This document shows positions 1 to 7,250 of a stretch of DNA of 39,447 bases, one piece after another. Numbering within the stretch: position 1 is the first letter of the stretch; each line of letters opens with the position of its first letter. The DNA lies in assembly GCA_016926805.1 (NCBI GenBank), contig JAFGNV010000208.1, forward strand, positions 1 through 39,447, written 5' to 3'. The translations under genes and the position numbers were made by a program. The notes beneath the pieces were generated by a model. It was not told the DNA's origin, did not search any database, and saw only the letters and a program-made list of their open reading frames with translations. The DNA comes from Anaerolineae bacterium. GTDB taxonomy: Bacteria; Chloroflexota; Anaerolineae; 4572-78; J111.

Positions 1-672
1 GATGGCACGGTTGAAATTATTCCCGGCGACAATTTTTGGGGCGCCATCTTTAATAGTATCGCGGTGGCCGTTCCCTCCACAGTCATTCCCATCCTCATCG
101 CCGCGTTTGCCGCTTACGGCTTTGCCTGGATGAATTTTCCGGGACGGCGCGTCCTCTTTATCCTGGTGGTCGCCTTGCTGGTGATACCCTTACAAATTGC
201 CCTGGTGCCTATTCTGCGGGACTACGCGGCGCTTAATATAAACGGCACGTTCCTGGCCATCTGGCTGGCCCACGCCGGCTTTGGCCTGCCGCTGGCTACC
301 TACCTGCTGTTCAACTATATCAGCACCTTGCCCCGGGAAATGTTGGAGTCGGCCTTTATCGACGGGGCGTCGCATTACACCATCTTCACCCGCATGATCC
401 TGCCCCTCTCGGTGCCGGCCCTGGCCTCTTTTGCCATCTTCCAGTTCCTGTGGGTGTGGAACGATTACCTGGTAGCCCTGATTTTCCTGGGCAGCAACCC
501 GGATTATCAAGTGCTGACTATGCGCCTGGCCAATATGGTTGGCGATCGCGGCCAGGATTGGCACTTGTTAACCTCCGGCGCTTTTGTGACCATGATTTTG
601 CCGTTGCTGGTGTTCTTCTCACTCCAGCGGTACTTTGTACGTGGTCTACTGGCCGGCTCGATTAAGGGGTAA
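1..672 (+). CDS. Sugar ABC transporter permease, MalG type (5' partial)
   Basis: This is the C-terminal part of an inner-membrane permease of a binding-protein-dependent carbohydrate ABC importer. The frame is open from base 1, so the true start lies outside the window; the GTG at 64 is only an internal codon. Several hydrophobic segments are visible. The cytoplasmic EAA loop that docks the ATPase is clear (ESAFIDGASHYTIFTRMILP, the usual E-x-A-x2-DGA-x6-I-x3-LP pattern), followed by a last membrane span and the typical ending RGLLAGSIKG. The family exports no substrate clue by itself, but the three genes downstream act on glucosides and fructose, so an alpha-glucoside or sucrose-like sugar is a reasonable inference. 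The partner permease, binding protein and ATPase are not in the window. Confidence 0.93.
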   Translation, partial: DGTVEIIPGDNFWGAIFNSIAVAVPSTVIPILIAAFAAYGFAWMNFPGRRVLFILVVALLVIPLQIALVPILRDYAALNINGTFLAIWLAHAGFGLPLATYLLFNYISTLPREMLESAFIDGASHYTIFTRMILPLSVPALASFAIFQFLWVWNDYLVALIFLGSNPDYQVLTMRLANMVGDRGQDWHLLTSGAFVTMILPLLVFFSLQRYFVRGLLAGSIKG

Positions 673-728
673 ACTTAGTCAAACCCAGAGAAATCACAGC
701 CACCCTGCCTGCTGAAGAAAATGGTCAT

Positions 729-783
729 GGGGTCAAAGCATCAGTTAGGGTTACAACCCAAAACCGACTGACGCCTTGACCCC
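729..783 (+). other. Large nested inverted repeat / RNA hairpin between permease and GH13 genes
   Basis: Three nested complementary arms are visible: GGGGTCAA (729-736) with TTGACCCC (776-783), TCAGT (741-745) with ACTGA (767-771), and GGGTT (748-752) with AACCC (755-759). Together they give a long imperfect hairpin in the 211-base spacer between the permease stop (672) and the GH13 start (884). No T-run follows it directly, so it is not a classical terminator. It could be an attenuator, an mRNA processing or stabilising hairpin that sets different levels for permease and enzyme, or a repeat relic. Confidence 0.55.
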
Positions 784-883
784 AAAACTCCTTCTGATTC
801 CTCATCGTCGTCTGCGCTGATAAGCGGTATTGACAGGCATGTTGCCAACAAACACCGACGTCCATTCTGTACTGAGGTAAAAA

Positions 884-2545
884 ATGACCTTAACCAATGA
901 TCCACTCTGGTACAAAAACGCCATATTTTACGAGCTACACATCCGTTCCTTTGCCGACAGCAACGGCGACGGCAAAGGTGACCTGGCCGGCATTATCCCC
1001 AAACTGGACTATCTGCAAGAGCTAGGAATTGATTGTATCTGGCTGTCGCCGATGTTTCCTTCCCCCCTCAAAGATGACGGGTACGACGTTGCCGATTATT
1101 TCAACATCCACCCCGACTATGGTACGGTGGACGACTTCAAAGCCTTGCTCGATGCCGCCCACAGCCGGGGCATCCGCGTCATCACCGACCTGGTGCTCAA
1201 TCACACCTCCGACGAGCATCCCTGGTTTGTGGAAGCGCGAAAATCCAAAAACAACCCTTACCGCGATTACTACGTGTGGAGCGACACCGACCAGAAATAT
1301 AAGGACGCCCGGATTATCTTTGTGGATACCGAACCTTCCAACTGGACCTACGACGAAGCCACCGGCCAATATTACTGGCATCGCTTTTACGCCAGCCAGC
1401 CCGATTTGAACTACGACAATCCGGCGGTCGCCGACAAAATGATCGAGATCATTCGTTATTGGCTGGATATGGGCATCGACGGCTTTCGAGCCGACGCCGT
1501 GCCCTATTTATTTGAACGCGAGGGGACCAACTGCGAGAATCTGCCCGAAACCCACGCCTATCTCAAACGCATCCGGGCGATGATGGAGGCCCAATATCCC
1601 GGCACTATTCTCCTGGGCGAAGCCAATCAGTGGCCCTGGGACTTGCGGCCGTACTTTGGTGGAGACCCCAACGACCCCACCGTTCCCGGCGATGAATTTC
1701 ACATGGCCTTTCACTTTCCCATAATGCCCCGTATCTTCAAAGCCCTCAAATTGGGCAATACCACCGACATTATCAACATTATGGCCGACACCCCCGCTAT
1801 CCCCACCAATTGCCAATGGTGTGTCTTTTTACGCAACCACGATGAACTGACCCTGGAAATGGTGACCGAAGCCGACCGCCAACTGATGTGGCAATTGTAC
1901 GCGCCGGAGCCGCGAATGCGGCTCAACCTGGGCATTCGCCGTCGGTTGGCGCCGCTGCTGGACAACGATCGCCGCAAAATTGAACTGGCCAACGCTATTC
2001 TTTTCAGCCTGCCCGGCGCGCCCATCATCTACTATGGCGATGAGATTGGCATGGGCGACAACATCTGGCTGTTTGATCGCAATGGCGTCCGCACGCCCAT
2101 GCAGTGGACCGCCGAACCTGGAGCCGGTTTTTCGCAGACTGACCCGGCCGACTATTGGGTTCCATTAATTGACGATGATACCTACGGCTACCCAAAGATT
2201 AATGTGGCCGCCCAAATGACCGATCCAACCTCCTTGTTCCACACCATGAAGCATTTCATTGCTGTCCGCAAAGCTCATCCGGTGTTGGGTTGGGGTCGTT
2301 GCGAATTTTTACCGTTAACCAACCAAGCTGTTTTGGCCTATCTCCATCGCAGGGAGGCGGCGCAGATGCTGATGGTGGGCAACTTGTCAGACCAGATCCA
2401 AACCGTAACCATGCCCCTACCTGAATTTGTTGGTCACACGCCCGCCGATGTGTTGACGGAGCAAACATTATCCCCTATTATCGAGGCCAATTACCCATTA
2501 ACCTTATCACCCTATCAATACCACTGGCTCACATTTTCGCGGTAG
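884..2545 (+). CDS. treS: GH13 trehalose synthase-like enzyme (maltose alpha-D-glucosyltransferase)
   Basis: The protein (553 aa) is a complete GH13 (alpha-amylase clan) enzyme most like trehalose synthase, which isomerises maltose and trehalose. The N-terminus (DPLWYKNAIFYELHIRSF) and the block around residues 311-345 (FLRNHDELTLEMVTEADR) are TreS-like. Catalytic residues expected for GH13 are in place: nucleophile Asp204 in GFRADAVPYL, acid/base Glu246 in LLGEANQW, and transition-state Asp320 in RNHDE; the conserved DLVLNHTSD is at 102-110. A C-terminal beta domain is present and no maltokinase is fused. The ATG has a good ribosome site (GAGG, 870-880 region). It sits downstream of a sugar permease and upstream of a GT4 and a PfkB kinase on the same strand. 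A related alpha-glucosidase or sucrose-acting GH13 specificity cannot be excluded. Confidence 0.88.
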   Translation: MTLTNDPLWYKNAIFYELHIRSFADSNGDGKGDLAGIIPKLDYLQELGIDCIWLSPMFPSPLKDDGYDVADYFNIHPDYGTVDDFKALLDAAHSRGIRVITDLVLNHTSDEHPWFVEARKSKNNPYRDYYVWSDTDQKYKDARIIFVDTEPSNWTYDEATGQYYWHRFYASQPDLNYDNPAVADKMIEIIRYWLDMGIDGFRADAVPYLFEREGTNCENLPETHAYLKRIRAMMEAQYPGTILLGEANQWPWDLRPYFGGDPNDPTVPGDEFHMAFHFPIMPRIFKALKLGNTTDIINIMADTPAIPTNCQWCVFLRNHDELTLEMVTEADRQLMWQLYAPEPRMRLNLGIRRRLAPLLDNDRRKIELANAILFSLPGAPIIYYGDEIGMGDNIWLFDRNGVRTPMQWTAEPGAGFSQTDPADYWVPLIDDDTYGYPKINVAAQMTDPTSLFHTMKHFIAVRKAHPVLGWGRCEFLPLTNQAVLAYLHRREAAQMLMVGNLSDQIQTVTMPLPEFVGHTPADVLTEQTLSPIIEANYPLTLSPYQYHWLTFSR

Positions 2546-2582
2546 GTCACGATTCATGGTTGTCAAAAAATAAGGAGAGCAG

Positions 2583-4103
2583 ATGATGCGCCTGGCTTTT
2601 CTTAATCCGCAGGGCAACTTTGACCCTGGCGATAGTTACTGGACCGAACACCCTGATTTTGGGGGGCAATTGGTTTACGTCAAAGAAGTTGCCCTGGCTA
2701 TGGCCGGCCAGGGGCACCGGGTCGACATCATTACTCGCCAGATCATCGATGATGAGTGGCCGGAATTTGCAACCCCGCTGGACAGTTATCCCGGCCACCA
2801 CAACGCCCGGATTGTCCGAATCCGGTGCGGCCCTGACCATTTTTTGCCCAAAGAAGAGCTGTGGCCCTACCTGGGGTCAGAATGGGTGCCGGGTATTGTT
2901 GATTTTTATAGGGCTGAAGGAACTCTGCCCTATTGTTTTACCGCGCACTACGGCGACGGTGGGCTGGCCGGAGCTATCTTGAATCAAGAAACCGGCCTGC
3001 CATTCAGTTTTACCGGCCATTCATTGGGCGCCCAGAAAATGGACAAACTCCAGGTCACCCCCGACACTCTGCCCGAAATTGACCGGCGATTTCATTTTAA
3101 GGAACGCATCATGGCCGAGCGACTGGCTATGAACCACGCCGCCTGTATCATCACCAGCACCCGGCAAGAGCAAGTTGAACAATACACCCATCCGGCTTAT
3201 GCTGGCGCCGTTGACCCCACCGGCATTGACCAGCGGCGTTTTGCCGTGATTCCGCCGGGAGTCAATCGACGCATCTTTTCGCCGGAACCAACCTCAACCG
3301 ACGCCGTTATCGAGGCCCGCCTTGAGACGGCCCTGGCCCGCGATATTTCTGAGGAGCGCCGACAGTTACCCCTCATTGTATGCTCCAGCCGTCTCGACCA
3401 GAAAAAAAATCACCTGGGCCTGGTTCGCGCTTTTGCTCAAAACGCCGTGGTCCAGGCCGTGGCCAACCTGGCCATTGTCATTCGCGGGGCCGAGAATCCC
3501 CTGCAGCAACGGGAACAATTCGGCGGCGAGGAACAAGCGATTTTGAACGAGATAGCCCGTTTGCTGACTGAAGGCGACTTGTGGCCGGCGGTCACTTCGT
3601 TTTCTCTGGATAATCAGGCCGAACTGGCTGCGGCTTATCGCCTGGCCGCGCAAAAGCAATCGGTGTTTGCCCTTACCGCCCATTACGAACCGTTTGGTCT
3701 GGCCCCACTGGAGGCGATGAGTTGTGGCCTGCCCGCCGTGGTCACGCGCAACGGCGGCCCCAGCGAGAGTTTATTCGACCAACAAAGCCAAACCCAATTT
3801 GGCGTTTTGGTCAACCCGGCCGACCCGACAGATATTGCCCGGGGACTGCTGGAAATACTCTCCTCAAATGAAAGCTGGCAGTATTATCACCGGGCGGGAA
3901 TGGAGCGCGTCATCAGCCGCTACACCTGGGATCGCACGGCTGAAGGGTATGTGGCGGCGTTGCAACAGGCTTTGGCCGCAGAAACACCTGCCGGGGCACA
4001 ACCCTGGCAGGCCGCCCTGCCTATTCTGATCTATTTCAGTCGGCCGGATGCAAAAAATGAAATTGAGCTGTCCGAGTTGGCTCAACTCTATTTCAGGCAG
4101 TAA
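2583..4103 (+). CDS. Sucrose-phosphate synthase-like GT4 glycosyltransferase
   Basis: The protein (506 aa) is a retaining GT-B glycosyltransferase of family GT4. The N-terminal GGQLVYVKEVALAM and the HYGDGGLAG...FTGHSLG block are hallmarks of the sucrose-phosphate synthase / sucrose synthase group (SPS normally reads DTGGQ and HYWDAG...TGHSLG). The donor-binding E-x7-E motif is seen as Glu369 and Glu377 in HYEPFGLAPLEAM, followed by CGLPAVVTRNGG. SPS joins NDP-glucose and fructose-6-phosphate; relatives make mannosylfructose phosphate or cleave sucrose. No sucrose-phosphatase domain or HAD gene is adjacent, while a PfkB sugar kinase follows 24 bases downstream, so a sucrose-cleaving direction with fructose phosphorylation is also possible. 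The start is set by AAGGAGA just upstream of ATGATG. Confidence 0.85.
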   Translation: MMRLAFLNPQGNFDPGDSYWTEHPDFGGQLVYVKEVALAMAGQGHRVDIITRQIIDDEWPEFATPLDSYPGHHNARIVRIRCGPDHFLPKEELWPYLGSEWVPGIVDFYRAEGTLPYCFTAHYGDGGLAGAILNQETGLPFSFTGHSLGAQKMDKLQVTPDTLPEIDRRFHFKERIMAERLAMNHAACIITSTRQEQVEQYTHPAYAGAVDPTGIDQRRFAVIPPGVNRRIFSPEPTSTDAVIEARLETALARDISEERRQLPLIVCSSRLDQKKNHLGLVRAFAQNAVVQAVANLAIVIRGAENPLQQREQFGGEEQAILNEIARLLTEGDLWPAVTSFSLDNQAELAAAYRLAAQKQSVFALTAHYEPFGLAPLEAMSCGLPAVVTRNGGPSESLFDQQSQTQFGVLVNPADPTDIARGLLEILSSNESWQYYHRAGMERVISRYTWDRTAEGYVAALQQALAAETPAGAQPWQAALPILIYFSRPDAKNEIELSELAQLYFRQ

Positions 4104-4127
4104 TTTACTCTTCACAGGATCAAGCGA

Positions 4128-5102
4128 ATGTCTATCCGAACAGATATTGATGTTATGGCCATTGGGGAAACCCTGGTTGACTTCATCTCAACGGAGCCGG
4201 TGGATAGCCTCCGTGAAGCAACCACGTTTCGGCGTCACCTGGGCGGGTCGCCGACCAACATTGCGGTCAATGTGGCCAAACTGGGCGGAACAGCCGCCAT
4301 TATTTCTAAAACCGGCATCGGCGCGTTTGGTCAATTTTTGAAGGGAGAATTACAGGCCCAAGGGGTCAATACCGACTACATGATTATGGACCACCGTGTC
4401 CACACCAGCTTTGTATTTGTGTCGCAAACCAGCGGCACCCCCGAGTTCGAGCCTTCGCGCAACGGAGACTATCAGTTAACCCCGGCTGAGGTTCCGGCCC
4501 AAGCGATTGCCCGTGCCAGGGTGGTGCATACATCTACCTGGCCCCTCTCCCGCCAACCGAGTCGCTCGGCGGTGGCCAAGGCGTTCCAATTAGCGCGCGA
4601 GCAGGGCAAGATTGTCTCACTCGACCCAAACTACACCCCCATTGTCTGGCCCGAATATCAAGAAGCGCAAAGCGTGCTGAGAGAGATGTATCGTTATGTC
4701 ACTATTACCAAAGCCTCGTTGGACGATGCCCAACGTTTATTCGGCCCAAACGGCAAACCGGAAACTTATATTGAAATGCTGCACCAACTGGGACCGCAAA
4801 CGGTTGTATTTACCATGGGCAAGGAAGGCTCGCTGCTTTCGCAGGACGGCCGGTTGTTGGGACATTTGCCCACCCGGACCGTTGAGGTGGTTGATGCCAC
4901 CGGGGCCGGCGACGCCTTTTGGGCCGGTTTTCTGATGGCTATGCTGGACGGATATTCCCTGGAGAATTGTCTCTTATTTGCCCGCGAAATTGTGGAAATG
5001 AAACTGACCGTCGTGGGGTCGCTACCCGACGCCATTGACCGCAGCGAGATTTACGCCCGTCTACCCGATCCCGCGTTGGCATTAATCGCACCCAACCGTT
5101 AG
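4128..5102 (+). CDS. PfkB-family carbohydrate kinase, fructokinase-like
   Basis: The protein (324 aa) is a ribokinase/PfkB-fold sugar kinase. Both family signatures are visible: the N-terminal sugar-site glycine motif GGSPTNIAVNVAKLGG and the C-terminal ATP-site motif DATGAGDAFWAGF, where Asp262 is the expected catalytic base. Length is typical. Among PfkB enzymes the pattern GETLVDF at the start and GGSPTN is common in bacterial fructokinases, which convert fructose to fructose-6-phosphate. The location directly after a sucrose-phosphate-synthase-like GT4 supports fructose as substrate, either to supply fructose-6-phosphate for synthesis or to use fructose released by sucrose cleavage. The 3' end overlaps the convergent gene at 5099 by four bases. 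Exact sugar specificity is inferred. Confidence 0.85.
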   Translation: MSIRTDIDVMAIGETLVDFISTEPVDSLREATTFRRHLGGSPTNIAVNVAKLGGTAAIISKTGIGAFGQFLKGELQAQGVNTDYMIMDHRVHTSFVFVSQTSGTPEFEPSRNGDYQLTPAEVPAQAIARARVVHTSTWPLSRQPSRSAVAKAFQLAREQGKIVSLDPNYTPIVWPEYQEAQSVLREMYRYVTITKASLDDAQRLFGPNGKPETYIEMLHQLGPQTVVFTMGKEGSLLSQDGRLLGHLPTRTVEVVDATGAGDAFWAGFLMAMLDGYSLENCLLFAREIVEMKLTVVGSLPDAIDRSEIYARLPDPALALIAPNR

Positions 5103-6439
5103 AGATCAAGCTTCTGGCGCAAATAACGAGCCAAACGGGTCATCGGGGTACAACGGCCCGCTTGCTCCAAATCCTCAATCACCTGCTCGTCCGACACCTC
5201 GCCCATAGCACTTTGTCGTTTTTCCAAAATAGCCCGGCGCGAAACAAACCAGATATAGAGATCTCCCACAGTACGACCGGGAAAATAATCTAGCAGGTTG
5301 CGTTTTTGAATCAGAGAAACAATAGACACGTACACCGTATCGTACCAGCTGGTCACAGCTTCTGAATAAGGGATTTTTTGTTTGGTTTCTGTTTCTTTCA
5401 GATACCGGTGTACCTCGATATGCTCTTTGACCAACTGATAGCTGCCAGGTTCGGTAAATTCAATATCGTGCCCTGGTCGAAGTTCATCCAGGTGGGTCTC
5501 TTCTAAAAATTCTGCCCGCTCTTCTAACAGAGGCAGGTCTTTTAATTCCAAACCGCGTTGGAACAGCCCAATCAACCATTTGAGCGGATTGGCGGTTCTT
5601 TCCTTCTCTAATTCGTCAATTAGCGCTTCATCGTCCACGCTACCCAATTCTTTGGCTTCTTCCTCCAGGGCCGCCCGGTGATAAACAAGCCAGGCGTACA
5701 AGTCAGCTTCAGTCCGACCGGGAAAGTGTCTTAATATATCCCGTTCCCGGATGAGTTGAATCAGGGGCAGATAAACATGGTCGTACCAACTGGCCACGGC
5801 TTCTTCATCGGAAAGCTCCCGGCCCAGTTCAGTCTCTTTAAGGTATTTATGAAACGTGATATGTTTGCTTACAAAACGATAACGGCCCGGTTCGGTAAAT
5901 TCCACGTTATGACCAGGTCGAATTTTGTCCAGGCCTGTTTCCTTTAAAAAGTCGGTTTGTTCCATTTTGATGAGAATGTCATCCAGGTCGTCATAGTTGT
6001 CAATAGGTATCGGCGTTTTATACTCAATAACATACGCTTCGATGGTTTTGGCGTCATGCAGCCGGGCCACCGAAACCCGATGATTGCCATCACGTACAAA
6101 ATAAACATCTCCCACTTTGTACACTTCAATGGGCGGCACCCCCATCATACCGTGAGTGACCGCATCCACCCGCGCCCAACGGTCCTGGTTGCGATCATTT
6201 TTGGGTAAAAAGGTGCGGGTAAAGTCTCGATAACGCCCCACACTGCCCACAATTTTGTCCAATTCTATTTCTTGCAGTCCTTTGTAGGAGGAGTCTTTCA
6301 ATCTCAGACTTTGCCGAACGTCCTCAAAAGCAAGTAAATCGGTGGGGCGGCCAGTGAAAAAGCTGAGCCATTCTTCTACAAAAACGCGGCGACGAGCTGC
6401 ATTGAATTCTTGTTTGGATTGATAATTGGCATAACTCAT
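5099..6439 (-). CDS. ParB/Srx-like N-terminal domain protein with a duplicated C-terminal module (DUF4032-like)
   Basis: The product has 446 aa if it starts at the ATG at 6439; an upstream TTG at 6466 would add nine residues and has no better ribosome site. The N-terminal third has a ParB/sulfiredoxin-fold signature: a VDAVTHGMMGVPPIEVYKVGD segment ending in VYFVRDGNHRVSVARLHDA (about residues 112-128), the DGNHR-type loop that binds nucleotide in ParB-like proteins. It is followed by two related modules of about 98 residues (about 164-261 and 311-408), each with LRPGH/IRPGH, EFTEPG, KYLKETE-type, SWYD and FPGRT-x-DLY. The second part resembles DUF4032 from memory. No helix-turn-helix or transmembrane segment is evident. 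Function is unknown; a nucleotide-dependent regulatory or binding role is only a guess. Confidence 0.7.
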   Translation of the reverse strand: MSYANYQSKQEFNAARRRVFVEEWLSFFTGRPTDLLAFEDVRQSLRLKDSSYKGLQEIELDKIVGSVGRYRDFTRTFLPKNDRNQDRWARVDAVTHGMMGVPPIEVYKVGDVYFVRDGNHRVSVARLHDAKTIEAYVIEYKTPIPIDNYDDLDDILIKMEQTDFLKETGLDKIRPGHNVEFTEPGRYRFVSKHITFHKYLKETELGRELSDEEAVASWYDHVYLPLIQLIRERDILRHFPGRTEADLYAWLVYHRAALEEEAKELGSVDDEALIDELEKERTANPLKWLIGLFQRGLELKDLPLLEERAEFLEETHLDELRPGHDIEFTEPGSYQLVKEHIEVHRYLKETETKQKIPYSEAVTSWYDTVYVSIVSLIQKRNLLDYFPGRTVGDLYIWFVSRRAILEKRQSAMGEVSDEQVIEDLEQAGRCTPMTRLARYLRQKLDL

Positions 6440-6502
6440 TTCGGACTCATTTATCGCTGTCAACAAATTTCTCTATTCAAGCAGACGATTAGTTTCACGA
6501 CA

Positions 6503-6534
6503 TAAAAAAGGTGCTTTTCAGCCTGAACAGCACC
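6503..6534 (-). terminator. Rho-independent terminator of the phosphoribosyltransferase gene
   Basis: Read on the minus strand, GGTGCT and AGCACC (6529-6534 and 6510-6515) pair, with an inner TTCA/TGAA stem and a three-base loop, and the hairpin is followed at once by six T (6504-6509). It lies 30 bases after the stop of the gene at 6564 and before the ParB-like gene, so these two same-strand genes are probably separate transcription units. Confidence 0.85.
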
Positions 6535-6563
6535 CTTGCTTTGTGGCGTAAGCAAATAACAGC

Positions 6564-7103
6564 CTAAATTGCCGGTAATGGTCCGGTACCTGGTTTGGGG
6601 CCATACGGCCGCACCGATCTTTCCCAGGGATAGACGATATAACGATTGGTGATGGCCCCGTAATAATCGGGGCCGATATCGCGGAACATATTGGCCAAGA
6701 TACGATAATGCAACACTGCCGTTTCGTTGTCGCAACCTACCGCGGCCAGTCGCCCCCGGACAATCATGATCGCCCGGCCATTGGCCCAGATATCATCGAC
6801 AATTAAAATCCGGCGATTCGTCAACAGGGTATCCGAGGGAAACTGCATAAACGTGGGCCAGGCCAGTTTGCGGTCAACGTCGTCGGGAAAATGAACCGCC
6901 GCCGTTAACACGTGCTGAATATTCAATGCCTCGCTCAGGATGCCGCCGGGAATCAGCCCACCCTTGGTAATCATGAGCAGGCCATCGAATTCGCCCCGGA
7001 ATTGAGGGATAAGATGGTCGATCAACTTATCTACCTCAGCCCAACTCAAGATTTCCCGTTCCAGTTGTTCTTCAGGATCGGGCCGATTTTCTAACGGTAA
7101 CAT
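6564..7103 (-). CDS. Phosphoribosyltransferase (xanthine/hypoxanthine type, COG2236-like)
   Basis: The protein (179 aa) is a type I phosphoribosyltransferase, which transfers ribose-5-phosphate from PRPP to a base. The PRPP loop is clear: RRILIVDDIWANGRAI, with the acidic pair at residues 103-104. The second recognisable segment is MITKGGLIPGGILSEAL (about 44-60), the usual substrate-loop region before the first core strand. The ending with YIVYPWE is seen in xanthine-guanine-type and archaeal hypoxanthine-type enzymes, where the Trp stacks on the purine. A purine substrate is therefore likely but not proven. It has its own consensus promoter upstream (7141-7169) and a terminator downstream (6503-6534), so it appears monocistronic. 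No purine gene neighbours it. Confidence 0.85.
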   Translation of the reverse strand: MLPLENRPDPEEQLEREILSWAEVDKLIDHLIPQFRGEFDGLLMITKGGLIPGGILSEALNIQHVLTAAVHFPDDVDRKLAWPTFMQFPSDTLLTNRRILIVDDIWANGRAIMIVRGRLAAVGCDNETAVLHYRILANMFRDIGPDYYGAITNRYIVYPWERSVRPYGPKPGTGPLPAI

Positions 7104-7140
7104 ATTTGTGCCCTGCTTAACAAACTCCTATCAGGGTTGT

Positions 7141-7169
7141 ATTGTAAACGGGTTTTGCACCTCTGTCAA
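7141..7169 (-). promoter_or_regulatory. Sigma-A type promoter for the phosphoribosyltransferase gene
   Basis: On the minus strand a perfect -35 TTGACA (7169-7164) is followed after 17 bases by TACAAT (7146-7141). The expected start of transcription is near 7134, leaving a leader of about 30 bases before the ATG at 7103. No operator-like palindrome is seen around it. Confidence 0.8.
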
Positions 7170-7194
7170 CACATCAAATTATTTTGAGAGAAAC

Positions 7195-7231
7195 AAAAAA
7201 AGAGCAGAAAGGAAAATCCTTTTCTGCTCTT
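7195..7231 (-). terminator. Rho-independent terminator of the nuo operon
   Basis: AAGAGCAGAAA-GGA (7200-7213) pairs with TCC-TTTTCTGCTCTT (7217-7231) around a short A-rich loop, with one bulged base. On the minus strand the hairpin is followed by a run of seven T (complement of 7195-7201). It lies about 20 bases past the nuoN stop codon. Confidence 0.88.
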
Positions 7232-7250
7232 CTGACCATCATCTCTTTGC

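Noticed and set aside
830..846. TTGACA followed by GGCATGTTGCC as a promoter with operator before the GH13 gene
   Set aside because: No -10 box is found at a proper distance, and the palindrome is too short to support an operator call.
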